Positions 16,964 through 26,402 are shown, counted from the stretch's first letter. The stretch: DNA of 64,000 nucleotides from Roseomonas haemaphysalidis (GCF_017355405.1 NZ_CP061177.1:1409001-1473000); one strand, 5' to 3'. The notes: generated by a model from the sequence alone, not told the origin. Program-made: numbers and translations.

Positions 16964-17833
16964 ATGCTTGACCTCGTCCTGGCGCAGGCGGTCAACGGGC
17001 TGGTGCTCGGCTTCGTCTATGTGCTGATCGCGGTCGGCCTTTCGGTCATCTTCGGGCTGCTTGGCATCGTCAACTTCGCGCATGGCGCCTTCTTCGCGCT
17101 CGGCGCCTATTTCACCGTCAGCCTGCAGGCGCAGTTCGGCTGGTGGGCGGTGCTGCTGGCGCCCTTCGCGGTGGGCGTGGTCGGCGCCTTGGTCGAGCTC
17201 ACGCTGATCCGCCGCCTCTACGGGCGCGAGCCGCTGACCGTTATCGTCCTCACCTTTGCTCTGGCGCTGTTCCTAGAGGCGCTGATCCGCCTCGCCTGGG
17301 GCACCCGCAGCTATCCCTTCTCGCCGCCGCCGTTCCTGCGCGGCTTCCTGGAATACGGGCCCTTCCTGATCACCCAGTATCGCCTGGCGGTGGTGGTGGT
17401 CACGGTGCTGCTGCTGGCGCTGCTCTGGTTGCTGCTGGTGCGCACGCCCTTCGGCCGCATCCTGCGCGCCGGCAGCCGCGACCCGGAGATGGTGGGGCTG
17501 CTCGGCATCAACTTCCCCCGTGTCCTGACCGGCGCCTTCGGCCTGGGCTGCCTTCTGGCGGGCGTCGCCGGCGTGCTGGCGGCGCCGCTGTGGAGCGTCA
17601 CGCCCTCCATGGCCGCCGGCGCCATCATGCCGGCCTTCGTAGTGGTGACGATCGGCGGCCTCGGCTCCTATGGCGGCGCCATCCTGGCGGGGCTGATGGT
17701 GGGGCTGGTGACGGGGCTCGCCGTGCAGTTCTGGCCCGAGGCCTCCTCTGCCGCCATGTACGGGCTGATGGCGCTGGTGCTGCTGCTGCGCCCGCGCGGG
17801 CTGCTGGGCGAGCGGTGGGAGCGCTTCGAGTGA
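16964..17833 (+). CDS. livH: Branched-chain amino-acid-type ABC permease LivH
   Basis: A 289-residue integral membrane permease of the LivH family with about eight hydrophobic segments. Typical sequence includes VFGLLGIVNFAHGAFFALGAYF written here as VIFGLLGIVNFAHGAFF, and RAGSRDPEMVGLLGIN, the cytoplasmic loop that contacts the ATPases. The domain starts at ATG 16964 although the ribosome site is weak; upstream in-frame codons do not extend the family similarity. It is the first gene of the Liv unit and overlaps the fused permease/ATPase gene by GTGA. Substrates of such importers include amino acids, amides, urea and aromatic acids. Confidence 0.9.
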   Translation: MLDLVLAQAVNGLVLGFVYVLIAVGLSVIFGLLGIVNFAHGAFFALGAYFTVSLQAQFGWWAVLLAPFAVGVVGALVELTLIRRLYGREPLTVIVLTFALALFLEALIRLAWGTRSYPFSPPPFLRGFLEYGPFLITQYRLAVVVVTVLLLALLWLLLVRTPFGRILRAGSRDPEMVGLLGINFPRVLTGAFGLGCLLAGVAGVLAAPLWSVTPSMAAGAIMPAFVVVTIGGLGSYGGAILAGLMVGLVTGLAVQFWPEASSAAMYGLMALVLLLRPRGLLGERWERFE

Positions 17834-20340
17834 CGCGCCTCACCCGCAACCCGGCGCTCTGGGCCGGGCTGGCGCTGGCCGCGATGTCCGTGCTGGCGGT
17901 GCTGGCCGGCATCCCGCTGTCGCGCGTCACGCAGATCGGCATCTACATGCTCTACGGCGCCGGCGTGAACCTGCTGATCGCTTATGTGGGGCTGACGCCG
18001 TTCGGCGCCTCGGTGTTCTTCGGCTGCGGCAGCTACGTGGCGGCGCTGGCCATGCAGCATGTCGCGGGCAACGAGGCGATGGGGCTGCTGGCCGCACTGC
18101 TGTTCTCGCTGGTCTTTTCCGTCGTACTGGGGCTGGTGGTGCTGCGGCGGCGCGGTCTGTATTTCTCGCTGCTGACGCTCGCCGCCTCGCAGATCGTCTT
18201 CGAGGTGGTGTTCCGCTGGACGGCGCTGACCGGCGGCGAGAACGGGCTGCAGAACCTACCCCGGCCGCTGCTGCCAAACGCGCTGTCCTTCCACCTCTTC
18301 GCGATGGCCTCGGTCGTGCTCTGCCTGTGGCTGCTGTGGCGGCTGGTGCATGCGCCGCTGGGCCGCGCCTTCCAGGGGGTGCGGGACAACGAGGCACGGA
18401 TGGCGAGCCTGGGCTACGACACCTTCCGGCTGAAGCTGGTGGGCTTCGTGCTGACCGGCAGCTTTGTCGGCTTCGCCGGCGGGCTGCTGGCGCTGATGCT
18501 GCAGGGCGCCTACCCCAACAACCTGAGCTGGCAGCATGCCGGCGACGCCTTGCTGATGGTGGTGATCGGCGGCGTGCACCACGCCCTCGGCCCGCTCTGG
18601 GGCGCCGCCGTCTTCATCCTGCTGGAGGACTGGCTGAGCGCGCTGCTGGAGAACTGGTGGCTGGTCTTCGCGCCGGTACTGATCGTCTTCGCGCTGGCCG
18701 CGCCCGAGGGGCTGCACGGCCTGCTGCGCCGCGCCACGGGCCGCGGCGGCTGGAGCCTGGTGCGCCCCGGCCTGCCGCCCCGCCCCGCCGCCATCCGCCC
18801 CTACGTCGCCGCCGATGGCGCCGCCCTGGACCCGGCGGTGCCGCTGCTGACCATCCGCGGCCTCAGCCGCCACTTCGGCTCGCTGCATGTGGCGCGCGAG
18901 ATCGACCTCGACGTCATGCCCCGCCAGCTGCACAGCCTGATCGGCCCCAATGGCGCCGGCAAGACCACCTTCTTCAACATGCTGACCGGCATCCTGCCGC
19001 CGAATGCCGGGGAGATCCGCTTTCTCGGCACTGACGTCACCCGCATGGCGGTACACCGCCGCGCCCGGCTGGGGCTGGCGCGCTCCTTTCAGATCATTTC
19101 CATCTTCCCGCACCTGACCGCCTTCGAGAATGTCCGCCTCGCCGTGCAGGCCCGCAGCCCGCACCGCCACGGCATCTGGCGCGACGCCCATGCGCTGCGC
19201 GAGATCAACGAGGAAAGCTGGTCGTTGCTGGCCGCCGTGGGGTTGGAGGCGCGCGCCGGCGAGACTGCCGACAGCCTGCCGCATGGCGCGCGCCGGTTGC
19301 TGGAGATCGCCGTCACCCTGGCCACCGACGCCAAGCTGCTGCTGCTGGACGAGCCGCTGGCGGGGTTGGCGGAGGCCGACCGCGTGGTCGTGTCCCGCCT
19401 CATCCGCCAGCTCGCCACCAGCCACGCGGTGCTGCTGGTGGAGCACGACCTCGACCGCGTGGTGGCGCTGTCCGACCGCATTTCCGTGCTGCACCAGGGG
19501 CGGCTGATCGCCGACGGGCCGCCGTCCGCCGTGGTGGGGGACCCGGCGGTGATCGCCGCCTATCTCGGCAAGTCGGGTGAGGCGCCGGCGGTATCGGCCG
19601 CGCCGCCCTTGGCAGCCCCCGCCGTACCGTCTCAGGCAGGCGAGGAATTGCTGCGGGTGGAGGGGCTGGTCGCCGGCTATGGCGGCAGCAAGGTGCTGGA
19701 CGGCATCGACCTGCTGGTCCGCCCCGGCGAAGCGGTCGCGCTGCTGGGCCGCAACGGCGTCGGCAAGACCACGCTGCTGCGCGCCATCACCGGCACCGTG
19801 CCGGTGACGGAAGGGCGCATCCTGCTGCAGGGAAAGCCGGTCCAGGGGCAGCCCACCTATGCCATCAACCACCGCGGCATCGCCCTGGTGCCGGAAGGGC
19901 GCCGGCTGTTTCCCAACCTGACGGTGCGGGACAACCTGCTGATCGCCGCGCGCCCGGGCGGCGCCTCGCTGGAGGATGCCTTCCGGCTGTTCCCCCGGCT
20001 GCGCGAGCGCGCTTCCGTGGCGGCGGAGAACCTGTCGGGCGGCGAGCGGCAGATGGGCGCCATCGCCCGCGCGCTGATGACGCCGAGCCGGCTGCTGCTG
20101 CTGGACGAGCCTTTCGAGGGACTGGCGCCGGCCATCGTGGCGGAGCTGACCGAGGCCATCCTGCGGCTGCGCGGCGAGCGCGCCATCATCCTGGTGGAGC
20201 ACCATGCCGAGAAGGTGCTGCCGGTGGTCGAGCGGGTCTACGTGCTGGTCAATGGCCGCGTGGCGCATGCCGGCCCCAGCGCGGATTTCGCGGCGGACCA
20301 CGCGCTGCAGGCGCGGCTCTTGGGCGTGGTCGAGGCATGA
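17830..20340 (+). CDS. LivM-LivG-LivF triple fusion (permease plus two ABC ATPases)
   Basis: One uninterrupted frame of 836 codons from GTG 17830. Residues 1-300 are a LivM permease (VNLLIAYVGLTPFGASVFFG, then GVRDNEARMASLGYD). Residues 338-580 are a LivG ATPase (Walker A GPNGAGKTT at 372-380, Walker B LLLLDEP near 503-509, H-loop His539, signature degenerated to LPHGARR). Residues 606-836 are a LivF ATPase (Walker A GRNGVGKTT at 640-648, LSGGERQ at 735-741, Walker [12 protein letters not shown]). Alanine/proline-rich linkers join the parts near 301-337 and 581-605. With LivH and the binding protein at 20385 it forms a complete importer. Two-part fusions are known; all three together are unusual. 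Confidence 0.88.
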   Translation: MTRLTRNPALWAGLALAAMSVLAVLAGIPLSRVTQIGIYMLYGAGVNLLIAYVGLTPFGASVFFGCGSYVAALAMQHVAGNEAMGLLAALLFSLVFSVVLGLVVLRRRGLYFSLLTLAASQIVFEVVFRWTALTGGENGLQNLPRPLLPNALSFHLFAMASVVLCLWLLWRLVHAPLGRAFQGVRDNEARMASLGYDTFRLKLVGFVLTGSFVGFAGGLLALMLQGAYPNNLSWQHAGDALLMVVIGGVHHALGPLWGAAVFILLEDWLSALLENWWLVFAPVLIVFALAAPEGLHGLLRRATGRGGWSLVRPGLPPRPAAIRPYVAADGAALDPAVPLLTIRGLSRHFGSLHVAREIDLDVMPRQLHSLIGPNGAGKTTFFNMLTGILPPNAGEIRFLGTDVTRMAVHRRARLGLARSFQIISIFPHLTAFENVRLAVQARSPHRHGIWRDAHALREINEESWSLLAAVGLEARAGETADSLPHGARRLLEIAVTLATDAKLLLLDEPLAGLAEADRVVVSRLIRQLATSHAVLLVEHDLDRVVALSDRISVLHQGRLIADGPPSAVVGDPAVIAAYLGKSGEAPAVSAAPPLAAPAVPSQAGEELLRVEGLVAGYGGSKVLDGIDLLVRPGEAVALLGRNGVGKTTLLRAITGTVPVTEGRILLQGKPVQGQPTYAINHRGIALVPEGRRLFPNLTVRDNLLIAARPGGASLEDAFRLFPRLRERASVAAENLSGGERQMGAIARALMTPSRLLLLDEPFEGLAPAIVAELTEAILRLRGERAIILVEHHAEKVLPVVERVYVLVNGRVAHAGPSADFAADHALQARLLGVVEA

Positions 20341-20384
20341 CAAACGAAATCAACGAGCGCCGCGAAGGCGACAGGGAGCAAGGC

Positions 20385-21611
20385 ATGGCGCAGGTGAATC
20401 ACGGGCCGGGGCGGCGGCAGGTCGTGGCGGGGCTGGCGGCGGCGGCGCTGTTACGCCCGGCCATCGGCCGCGCGCAGGGCGGCGAGGCCATCAGGATCGG
20501 CCTGGTTTATCCGAAGCAGGGCACCTTCGCCGATCTCGGCGCGGGCGCCGCGGCGGGCGCGCAGCTGATCCTGGAGCAGGCGGGGGCGCGCGTGCTGGGC
20601 CGGCCGGTGCAAACCATCTGGCTGGATGACCCGAACCCGCAAAGCGCCCAGCAGAACATGCAGAAGCTGATCGAGGAGGAGAAAGTCACCGCCGTGCTGG
20701 GCGGCGCCAGCGGCGCCACGGCGCTGGCGCTGTCCGCCCTCGCCAAGCGCGCCAAGATGCCCTTCATCACGCTCAGCGGCGCCACGACGCTGACGGGCAA
20801 GGACTGCAACCGCTACACCTTCCGCTGCAACGCCCCCGCGCCCGTCGCGGTGCGCGCCATCGCGCCGGTGCTGCTGGAACGCGGCAAGCGCTGGTACTTC
20901 CTGATGCCGGACTATGCCTTCGGTCAGGATGTCTATGCCGCCTACAAGGCCTTCCTGGACGCTGCCGGCGGCCAGCAGGTGGGCTACGACAAGACGCCGC
21001 TCGGCACCTCCGACTTTTCCGGCTTCATCCTGAAGATCCGCCAGGCGCGGCCGGACGTGGTGGTGACCGCGCTGTCGGGCAACGACCTGCCGCTGCTGCT
21101 GAAGCAATACGCCGACTTCGGCATGAAGGACGGCGCGCCCATCAGCAGCCCGATCATCACCGATACCGACATCGTCAATGCCGGGCAGCAGGCCTCGGGC
21201 ATCTACGGCAAGGTCTGGCACTACGAGGACCCGAAGAACTCCGAGGCCGACAACGCCTTCACCAAGGCCTATGTCGCCAAGATGGGCCGCCCGCCGCATG
21301 CCAATTCCTTTCTCGCCGCCGTCTCCATGCGGCTGATGCTGGCGGGTATCGAGAAGGCGGGCTCCACCCAGGCGGACGCCATCGTGCGGGCGCTGGAGGG
21401 TGTGCGGATCGAGGATGGCGATTTCCCGATCTTCTTTCGCGAATGGGACCACCAGCTGATGCACCGCGCCGTGGTGCTGAAGGTGCGGCCGCAATACACC
21501 GACCCGTGGAAGGCGCTGGAGGTGATCAAGAGCGCGCCCGATGCCCCCGCCGGGCTGGACGCGCTCTACGGACAGCGGGCCGACAGCGCCTGCGCCATCG
21601 GCGATCTGTGA
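20385..21611 (+). CDS. LivK-type periplasmic amino-acid/amide-binding protein
   Basis: A 408-residue type-I periplasmic binding protein (peripla_BP_6). ATG 20385 has GGGAG 7 bases upstream and starts a twin-arginine-type signal (GRRQVVAG then a hydrophobic stretch, cleavage near AIGRAQG). An in-frame ATG at 20337 overlapping the fusion gene's stop is the alternative. The mature part has IRIGLVYPKQGTFADLG, the VTAVLGGASGATALALS lobe and YFLMPDYAFGQDVY, all typical of the family. It supplies ligand to the Liv permease/ATPase encoded just before. The ligand may be an aromatic or amide compound rather than leucine, judging from the oxygenases around it. Confidence 0.9.
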   Translation: MAQVNHGPGRRQVVAGLAAAALLRPAIGRAQGGEAIRIGLVYPKQGTFADLGAGAAAGAQLILEQAGARVLGRPVQTIWLDDPNPQSAQQNMQKLIEEEKVTAVLGGASGATALALSALAKRAKMPFITLSGATTLTGKDCNRYTFRCNAPAPVAVRAIAPVLLERGKRWYFLMPDYAFGQDVYAAYKAFLDAAGGQQVGYDKTPLGTSDFSGFILKIRQARPDVVVTALSGNDLPLLLKQYADFGMKDGAPISSPIITDTDIVNAGQQASGIYGKVWHYEDPKNSEADNAFTKAYVAKMGRPPHANSFLAAVSMRLMLAGIEKAGSTQADAIVRALEGVRIEDGDFPIFFREWDHQLMHRAVVLKVRPQYTDPWKALEVIKSAPDAPAGLDALYGQRADSACAIGDL

Positions 21612-21625
21612 CGGGGGACGGGGAC

Positions 21626-22957
21626 ATGAAGCGCTTCGCGGTCATCGGCGCCGGCGCGGGCGGGCTCTGCGCCGCCAAGAACCTGCTGGCGCGGGGGATC
21701 GAGGTGACGATCCTCGAGATCGGCTCCAAGATCGGCGGATTGTGGGTTTATGAGAACGACAGCGGGATGAGCCCGGCCTACCGCTCGCTGCACATCAACT
21801 CGGAGGCCCGCGTCAGCTCCTTTGGTGACTTCCCGCTGCCGGAGGACGGGGGCCTCTACCCCGACCACCGCGACATGCACCGCTACTTCGAGCGCTACGC
21901 CGCGCATTTCGACCTGACGCGGCGCATCCGCTTCAACAGCCGCGTGGTCGCGATCGCGCCGGGGGACGACCGCTTCACCTTGCGGCTGGACAGCGGCGAG
22001 GAGGAGGTCTTCGACGGCGTCGTCGTGGCCACCGGGCACCAGAGCGTGCCGCGCCATCCGCCGGAGGTCGTGGCCTTCACGGGCGAATACCTGCACGCCC
22101 ACGGCTACCGTGTGCCGGAGCCCTTCGCCGGCAAGCGCGTGCTGGTGATCGGCCCGGGCAACAGCGGCGTGGACATCGCGGCCGACATCTGCACGGTGAC
22201 GGAGCGCACGGTGCTCTGCGCCCGCTCGCCGGTGCTGATCATGCCGCGGATGATGTTCGGCGTGCCGAACTCGCGCATCCTCGGGCTGGTCGAGAAGCCC
22301 TGGGTGCCGATGCGCTTGCGCATCTGGTTCCGCTCCATGCTGACGCGCATGTTCCATGGCAGCATGGAACAGTGGGGCTTCCGCACACCCAAGGGCCGCA
22401 CCCACCCGATCAGCCACCCGACGCTGATCTCGCACATCGCCTGGAAGCGCATCGCGGTGAAGCCCGGCATCCAGGCCATCGAGGGGCGTGAGGTGCGCTT
22501 CGTGGACGGCACTGCGGAGCAGTTCGACAGCATCATCGCGGCCACCGGCTATCGCACCGAGTTCCCCTACCTGCCGGAGGAGCACGTGCCGCTCGCCGGT
22601 ACGCGGCTCGCGCTATACAACCGGGTCTGTCACCCCTCGCTGCCAGGCCTGTACTTCGTCGGCTTCTTCGATGTCAGCGGCGGCAGCAACATCCGCATGA
22701 TGGACGACCAGTCCGAATACATCGCGGCCGTGGCCAGCGGCGCCGTGACGCTGCCGAGCCGCGAGGCCATGCTGGCCGCCATCGCCGACGACCATGCCTG
22801 GGCGGAGAAGCAGTTCCCGCACAGCCCGCGCTACGGGCTGGAGCTGGACCCGCGCCGCTACCGCCATGGGCTGGCGCGCGACTATGCCCGCGCCGGCGTG
22901 AGCCGCCCGGCCGCCGCGGCCCCGGCGCCGCAGCCGGCCACGGCCGCGCGCGGCTGA
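21626..22957 (+). CDS. Flavin-containing monooxygenase (FMO-like, class B)
   Basis: A 443-residue FMO-type flavoprotein with FAD motif VIGAGAGGLCAAKNLLARG, GGLWVYEND, NADPH motif VIGPGNSGVDIA, and the FMO fingerprint FTGEYLHAHGYR (FxGxxxHxxxY), which differs from the BVMO form ending in WP. FMOs oxygenate soft nucleophiles (N, S) or act as Baeyer-Villiger enzymes on small ketones. ATG 21626 follows GGGGACGGGGAC. The stop shares a base with the SDR start. Together with the divergent BVMO at 15136 it brackets the Liv operon, suggesting stepwise oxygenation of the imported compound. Confidence 0.9.
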   Translation: MKRFAVIGAGAGGLCAAKNLLARGIEVTILEIGSKIGGLWVYENDSGMSPAYRSLHINSEARVSSFGDFPLPEDGGLYPDHRDMHRYFERYAAHFDLTRRIRFNSRVVAIAPGDDRFTLRLDSGEEEVFDGVVVATGHQSVPRHPPEVVAFTGEYLHAHGYRVPEPFAGKRVLVIGPGNSGVDIAADICTVTERTVLCARSPVLIMPRMMFGVPNSRILGLVEKPWVPMRLRIWFRSMLTRMFHGSMEQWGFRTPKGRTHPISHPTLISHIAWKRIAVKPGIQAIEGREVRFVDGTAEQFDSIIAATGYRTEFPYLPEEHVPLAGTRLALYNRVCHPSLPGLYFVGFFDVSGGSNIRMMDDQSEYIAAVASGAVTLPSREAMLAAIADDHAWAEKQFPHSPRYGLELDPRRYRHGLARDYARAGVSRPAAAAPAPQPATAARG

Positions 22958-23733
22958 TGGCGATGTACGGGCTGCAAGGCCGCGTCGCCCTGGTCACGGG
23001 CGGCGGCGGCGGCATCGGGCGCGCCATCGCGTCGCGCCTGGCGGAGGAGGGCTGCGCCGTCGGCATTCTCGACCGGGATGCGGCGGGCGCCGAGCAGACG
23101 GCGGCGCTGGTGCGGGCCGCGGGCGTACCGGCGGCCGTGGCGGTCGGCGGCGTGGAGCGACCGGAGGACGTGACGCGGGCCGTGGCGGCGCTGACGGTCG
23201 CCCTGGGCGCGGTCGATATCCTGGTGAACAATGCGGGTATCCTGCGTACCGCGCCCTTTCTGGAAACGAGTGCGGAAACCTGGCGCGAGACGCTCGCCGT
23301 CAACTTGGATGGCACCTTCCATGTCTGCCATGCGGCGCTGCCGCAGATGGTCGCGCGGCGGCGTGGCGCGATCGTGAACATGTCGTCCTGGACGGGCAAG
23401 AAGGGCGTGCCGAACCACTCTGCCTACAGCGCCAGCAAGTTCGCGATCATCGGCCTGACCCAGAGCCTCGCTGGCGAGATGGCCGCGCATGGCATCCGCG
23501 TGAACGCGGTCTGCCCTGGCATCATCGTCGACACGCAGATGCGAACCGAAGCCGAGGAACTGAACCGGCGTCAGGGCCTGCCCGACGTCGAAGCCCGGGC
23601 AAAGGGCATACCGCTGCGCCGGCCGGGCTACCCACAGGATATTGCACGCGTGGTAGCCTTCCTGGTCTCGGATGAGGCTGACTACATGACGGGGCAGGCG
23701 GTCAACATCACCGGCGGGCTCTGGATGTCCTAG
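22957..23733 (+). CDS. Short-chain dehydrogenase/reductase (SDR)
   Basis: A 258-residue classical SDR. Seen in order are the cofactor motif [10 protein letters not shown], the NNAG strand end, the catalytic serine in [10 protein letters not shown] and YSASK with the catalytic Tyr and Lys. The C-terminal [17 protein letters not shown] is the usual tail. It would interconvert an alcohol and a ketone with NAD(P). Coupled to the FMO gene (TGATG), it could supply the ketone for oxygenation or oxidise the resulting alcohol. The specific substrate is unknown. Confidence 0.92.
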   Translation: MAMYGLQGRVALVTGGGGGIGRAIASRLAEEGCAVGILDRDAAGAEQTAALVRAAGVPAAVAVGGVERPEDVTRAVAALTVALGAVDILVNNAGILRTAPFLETSAETWRETLAVNLDGTFHVCHAALPQMVARRRGAIVNMSSWTGKKGVPNHSAYSASKFAIIGLTQSLAGEMAAHGIRVNAVCPGIIVDTQMRTEAEELNRRQGLPDVEARAKGIPLRRPGYPQDIARVVAFLVSDEADYMTGQAVNITGGLWMS

Positions 23734-23786
23734 CCACGCCTGCGATGCCGGCAATGCCGAAACGACAATGACGGAGGAGCGAAATC

Positions 23787-24524
23787 ATGCGGAAGATCTA
23801 CCCCGATGCGCGGGCGGCGCTGGAGGGCGTGCTGCGGGATGGCATGCTGATCCATTCGGGCGGCTTCGGGCTGAGCGGCATCCCGACCCTGCTGATCGAG
23901 GCGATCCGCGATTCCGGCGTGAAGGACCTGACGGTGGTGTCCAACAACGCGGGCATCGACGGCGCCGGGCTGGGGCTGCTGCTGGAAACGCGGCAGATCC
24001 GCAAGATGATCTCCTCCTACGTCGGCGAGAATGCCACCTTCGCCAAGCAGTTCCTGGCGGGCGAGCTGGAGATCGAGTTCAACCCCCAAGGAACGCTGGC
24101 CGAGCGCATCCGCGCCGGCGGCGCCGGCATCCCCGCCTTCTTCACCAAGACCGGCTACGGCACGGCGGTGGCCGAGGGCAAGGAAACCCGCGAGTTCGAC
24201 GGCGAGCACTACGTGATGGAGCGCGGCATCATGGCGGACCTTGCCATCATCCACGCCTGGAAGGCCGACACGGAAGGCAACCTGGTGTTCCGCAAGACGG
24301 CGCGCAACTTCAACCCGATGATGGCCACCGCGTCGCGCATGACCATCGTGCAGGTGGAGGAGCTGGTGGAGCCCGGGCAGATCGACCCCGACCACATCCA
24401 CACGCCGGGCATCTACGTGAAGCGCATCGTGCGCGTGCCGGCCAACTACGAGAAGCGGATCGAGCAGCGCACCACGCGCAAGCGCGTGACCGACCTCAAC
24501 CCCGCCCACAGCAACGTCGCCTGA
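23787..24524 (+). CDS. scoA: 3-oxoacid CoA-transferase, subunit A
   Basis: A 245-residue alpha subunit of a family I CoA-transferase (ScoA/PcaI/AtoD type). It shows [13 protein letters not shown] near the N terminus, [14 protein letters not shown] and the [21 protein letters not shown] region. GGAGGAG lies 6-7 bases before the ATG. The beta subunit follows after 11 bases. The pair moves CoA from succinyl-CoA or acetyl-CoA to a 3-oxo acid such as acetoacetate, which would feed the product of the oxygenase/SDR steps into central metabolism. Which acid is used is not visible. Confidence 0.92.
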   Translation: MRKIYPDARAALEGVLRDGMLIHSGGFGLSGIPTLLIEAIRDSGVKDLTVVSNNAGIDGAGLGLLLETRQIRKMISSYVGENATFAKQFLAGELEIEFNPQGTLAERIRAGGAGIPAFFTKTGYGTAVAEGKETREFDGEHYVMERGIMADLAIIHAWKADTEGNLVFRKTARNFNPMMATASRMTIVQVEELVEPGQIDPDHIHTPGIYVKRIVRVPANYEKRIEQRTTRKRVTDLNPAHSNVA

Positions 24525-24535
24525 GGAGCCCGCCC

Positions 24536-25195
24536 ATGGCCTGGACCCGTGATGAGATGGCGGCCCGCGCGGCGCGCGAGCTGCAGGACGGCTTCTACGT
24601 CAACCTCGGCATCGGCATCCCGACGCTGGTGGCCAACCACATCCCCGACGGCGTGTCGGTGCAGCTGCAATCCGAGAACGGCATGCTCGGCATGGGGCCG
24701 TTTCCCTTTGAGGGGGACGAGGACGCGGACCTGATCAACGCCGGCAAGCAGACGGTGACGGCACTGCCGACCACGAGCTTCTTTTCCTCGGCTGACAGCT
24801 TCGCGATGATCCGCGGCGGGCATATCGACCTGTCGATCCTCGGCGCGCTGCAGGTGGCGGGCAACGGCGACCTGGCGAACTGGATGATCCCGGGCAAGAT
24901 GGTCAAGGGCATGGGCGGCGCCATGGACCTGGTAGCCGGCGTCAAGAAGGTGGTGGTGCTGATGGAGCACACCGCCGGCGGCAAGCCCAAGCTGCTGAAG
25001 GCCTGCACCCTGCCGCTGACCGGCAAGGCGGTGGTGGACGTGGTGATCACGGAACTGGCCGTCTTCAGCATCGACCGCGCGCAGGGGCGGATGACGCTGG
25101 TGGAACTGGCCCCGGGCGTCACCGAGGCCGAGATCCGCGACAAGACCGAAGCCGATTACGAAACCAAGCTCGCCTTGGCCGATATCGCTAACTGA
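24536..25195 (+). CDS. scoB: 3-oxoacid CoA-transferase, subunit B
   Basis: A 219-residue beta subunit of the same CoA-transferase. The catalytic glutamate is in [16 protein letters not shown], and [19 protein letters not shown] precedes it, both standard for ScoB/PcaJ. GAGGAG sits 8 bases before the ATG. It is the last gene of the Liv/oxygenase operon. A stem-loop at 25213-25237 follows 17 bases after the stop. Confidence 0.93.
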   Translation: MAWTRDEMAARAARELQDGFYVNLGIGIPTLVANHIPDGVSVQLQSENGMLGMGPFPFEGDEDADLINAGKQTVTALPTTSFFSSADSFAMIRGGHIDLSILGALQVAGNGDLANWMIPGKMVKGMGGAMDLVAGVKKVVVLMEHTAGGKPKLLKACTLPLTGKAVVDVVITELAVFSIDRAQGRMTLVELAPGVTEAEIRDKTEADYETKLALADIAN

Positions 25196-25613
25196 CGGGT
25201 AGACACCCACTGGCACTCTCTGCGCACTTGAGAGTGCGATGTCAAAAGGCTTTGTCGGCAGCGCGGATGTCGGGTCGCTACGGCAGATGGCTGCGCTCAG
25301 CCGCCCGAACCGAACGCCTTGCGGCGTCATTCACGGGCACAAACTCAACCTGTTTCTAAACCTGAGAATCTGGTTCGTACGGTAGCTGATGCAGAGACGA
25401 AAATCTTCGAGTACGGGATATCATGCCAAATGGGCGGGAGGGGGCGTACCGAGGTCTCGGTGTGAGCTGTTAATACTCGTTGATAGCTCTTTGTGCCGAG
25501 CACGGGCGTTCCATTCGCCAACCCGCAAATTTGGGGGCAGAATCCCGAGTCCCTTGGGCGCGCCAGTCTTCTCTGAGAATGCTCTGGAACTCTACGCGTT
25601 CAGGGGCCGGCGG
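25196..25613. other. 418-bp non-coding stretch of lower GC, no gene seen
   Basis: This gap between the CoA-transferase operon and the convergently placed aldolase gene is visibly less GC-rich than its surroundings, and no frame in it has a plausible start with a family match. It contains a strong hairpin at 25213-25237 and a small one, ACGCC/GGCGT, at 25314-25327. The stretch GAGTCCCTTGGGCGCGCCA near 25548 looks like the 3' end of a tRNA, but no tRNA body precedes it. It may be a decayed insertion or attachment remnant. Confidence 0.5.
25213..25237 (+). terminator. Stem-loop after the CoA-transferase operon
   Basis: Perfect 8-bp arms GCACTCTC (25213-25220) and GAGAGTGC (25230-25237) enclose a 9-base loop, 17 bases after the scoB stop. 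No T-run follows, so it is a hairpin that could stabilise or end the transcript rather than a textbook intrinsic terminator. Confidence 0.5.
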
Positions 25614-26402
25614 TCAGTAACGCGCGGTGGCCTGTTCCGCCGGGCGGGCCGCAGCCACGAAGGCGCGCGTGATCAGCGACGTGGTGACATTGGCGAAGAA
25701 GCGCGCGCCCATGGCCGCGTAGCGGTCCTCGTCCGCGGGGTTCAGGGCGATGATACCCGGGCATTTGCCGGCGCCCGAGACCGCCGACAGCCCGGCCGAG
25801 ATCGCCTGCTGCACCGCGGCCACGCTCCAGTCGCTGCCATGGCCCATGGCGTGGGCGAGGTCGTTGGGGCCGATGAACACGCCGTCCACGCCATCCACAG
25901 CCGCGATCTCCGCCGCGCGGCCAATGGCTTCCGGCGTTTCGATCATCGCGATCAGCGCCACGCCGGCATTGCTGCAAGCGGTGTGGGCGTCGCCGCCGAA
26001 GGCGCCGTAGCCGGCGGCGCGGTTGCTGAAGGCGGCACCGCGGCGGCCCAGCGGCGGGTAGCGCACCATGTCCACCAGCGCCCGGGCCTCTGCCGCATCC
26101 TGGACCATCGGCACCTGCACCGCGCTGGCGCCCATGTCGAGCACGCGGGGGATGTCGGCGGCGAAGCAGCGCACGACGGGGATGATGCCGGCGGCGCGGG
26201 CGGCGCGCAGCATGTGCTCGGTGTCGCCGAGGTCGGCGCTGCCGTGCTCGTTGTCGATGATCACGAAGTCGAAGCCGGCATGGCCGCACATCTCCACGAT
26301 GGCGGGGCTGGGCAGGCCGTTGAACACGCCGCGCAGGCGCCCGCCGGCGCGCAGCAACCCGGGCAGGCGCTGGTCGATGGGGTGGTGGCGGGGATCTGGC
26401 AT
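25614..26402 (-). CDS. HpcH/HpaI-family aldolase
   Basis: A 262-residue class II pyruvate-type aldolase of the HpcH/HpaI (2,4-dihydroxyhept-2-enedioate/2-keto-3-deoxy-rhamnonate aldolase) family. Motifs are FDFVIIDNEHGSAD, VVRCFAADIPRVLDMGASAVQVP, the metal-binding glutamate in MIETPEAIG and IGPNDLAHAMG. It cleaves a 4-hydroxy-2-oxo acid to pyruvate and an aldehyde. ATG 26402 has GAGG 8 bases upstream. It ends the minus-strand unit starting with the Pot-type transporter, 20 bases after the amidase, and suggests that the amide's carbon skeleton ends in pyruvate. Confidence 0.9.
   Translation of the reverse strand: MPDPRHHPIDQRLPGLLRAGGRLRGVFNGLPSPAIVEMCGHAGFDFVIIDNEHGSADLGDTEHMLRAARAAGIIPVVRCFAADIPRVLDMGASAVQVPMVQDAAEARALVDMVRYPPLGRRGAAFSNRAAGYGAFGGDAHTACSNAGVALIAMIETPEAIGRAAEIAAVDGVDGVFIGPNDLAHAMGHGSDWSVAAVQQAISAGLSAVSGAGKCPGIIALNPADEDRYAAMGARFFANVTTSLITRAFVAAARPAEQATARY

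Noticed and set aside
25540..25568. Possible tRNA gene near the 3'-end-like sequence GAGTCCCTTGGGCGCGCCA
   Set aside because: No D-arm, anticodon arm or matching acceptor stem can be folded upstream, so it is at most a remnant.
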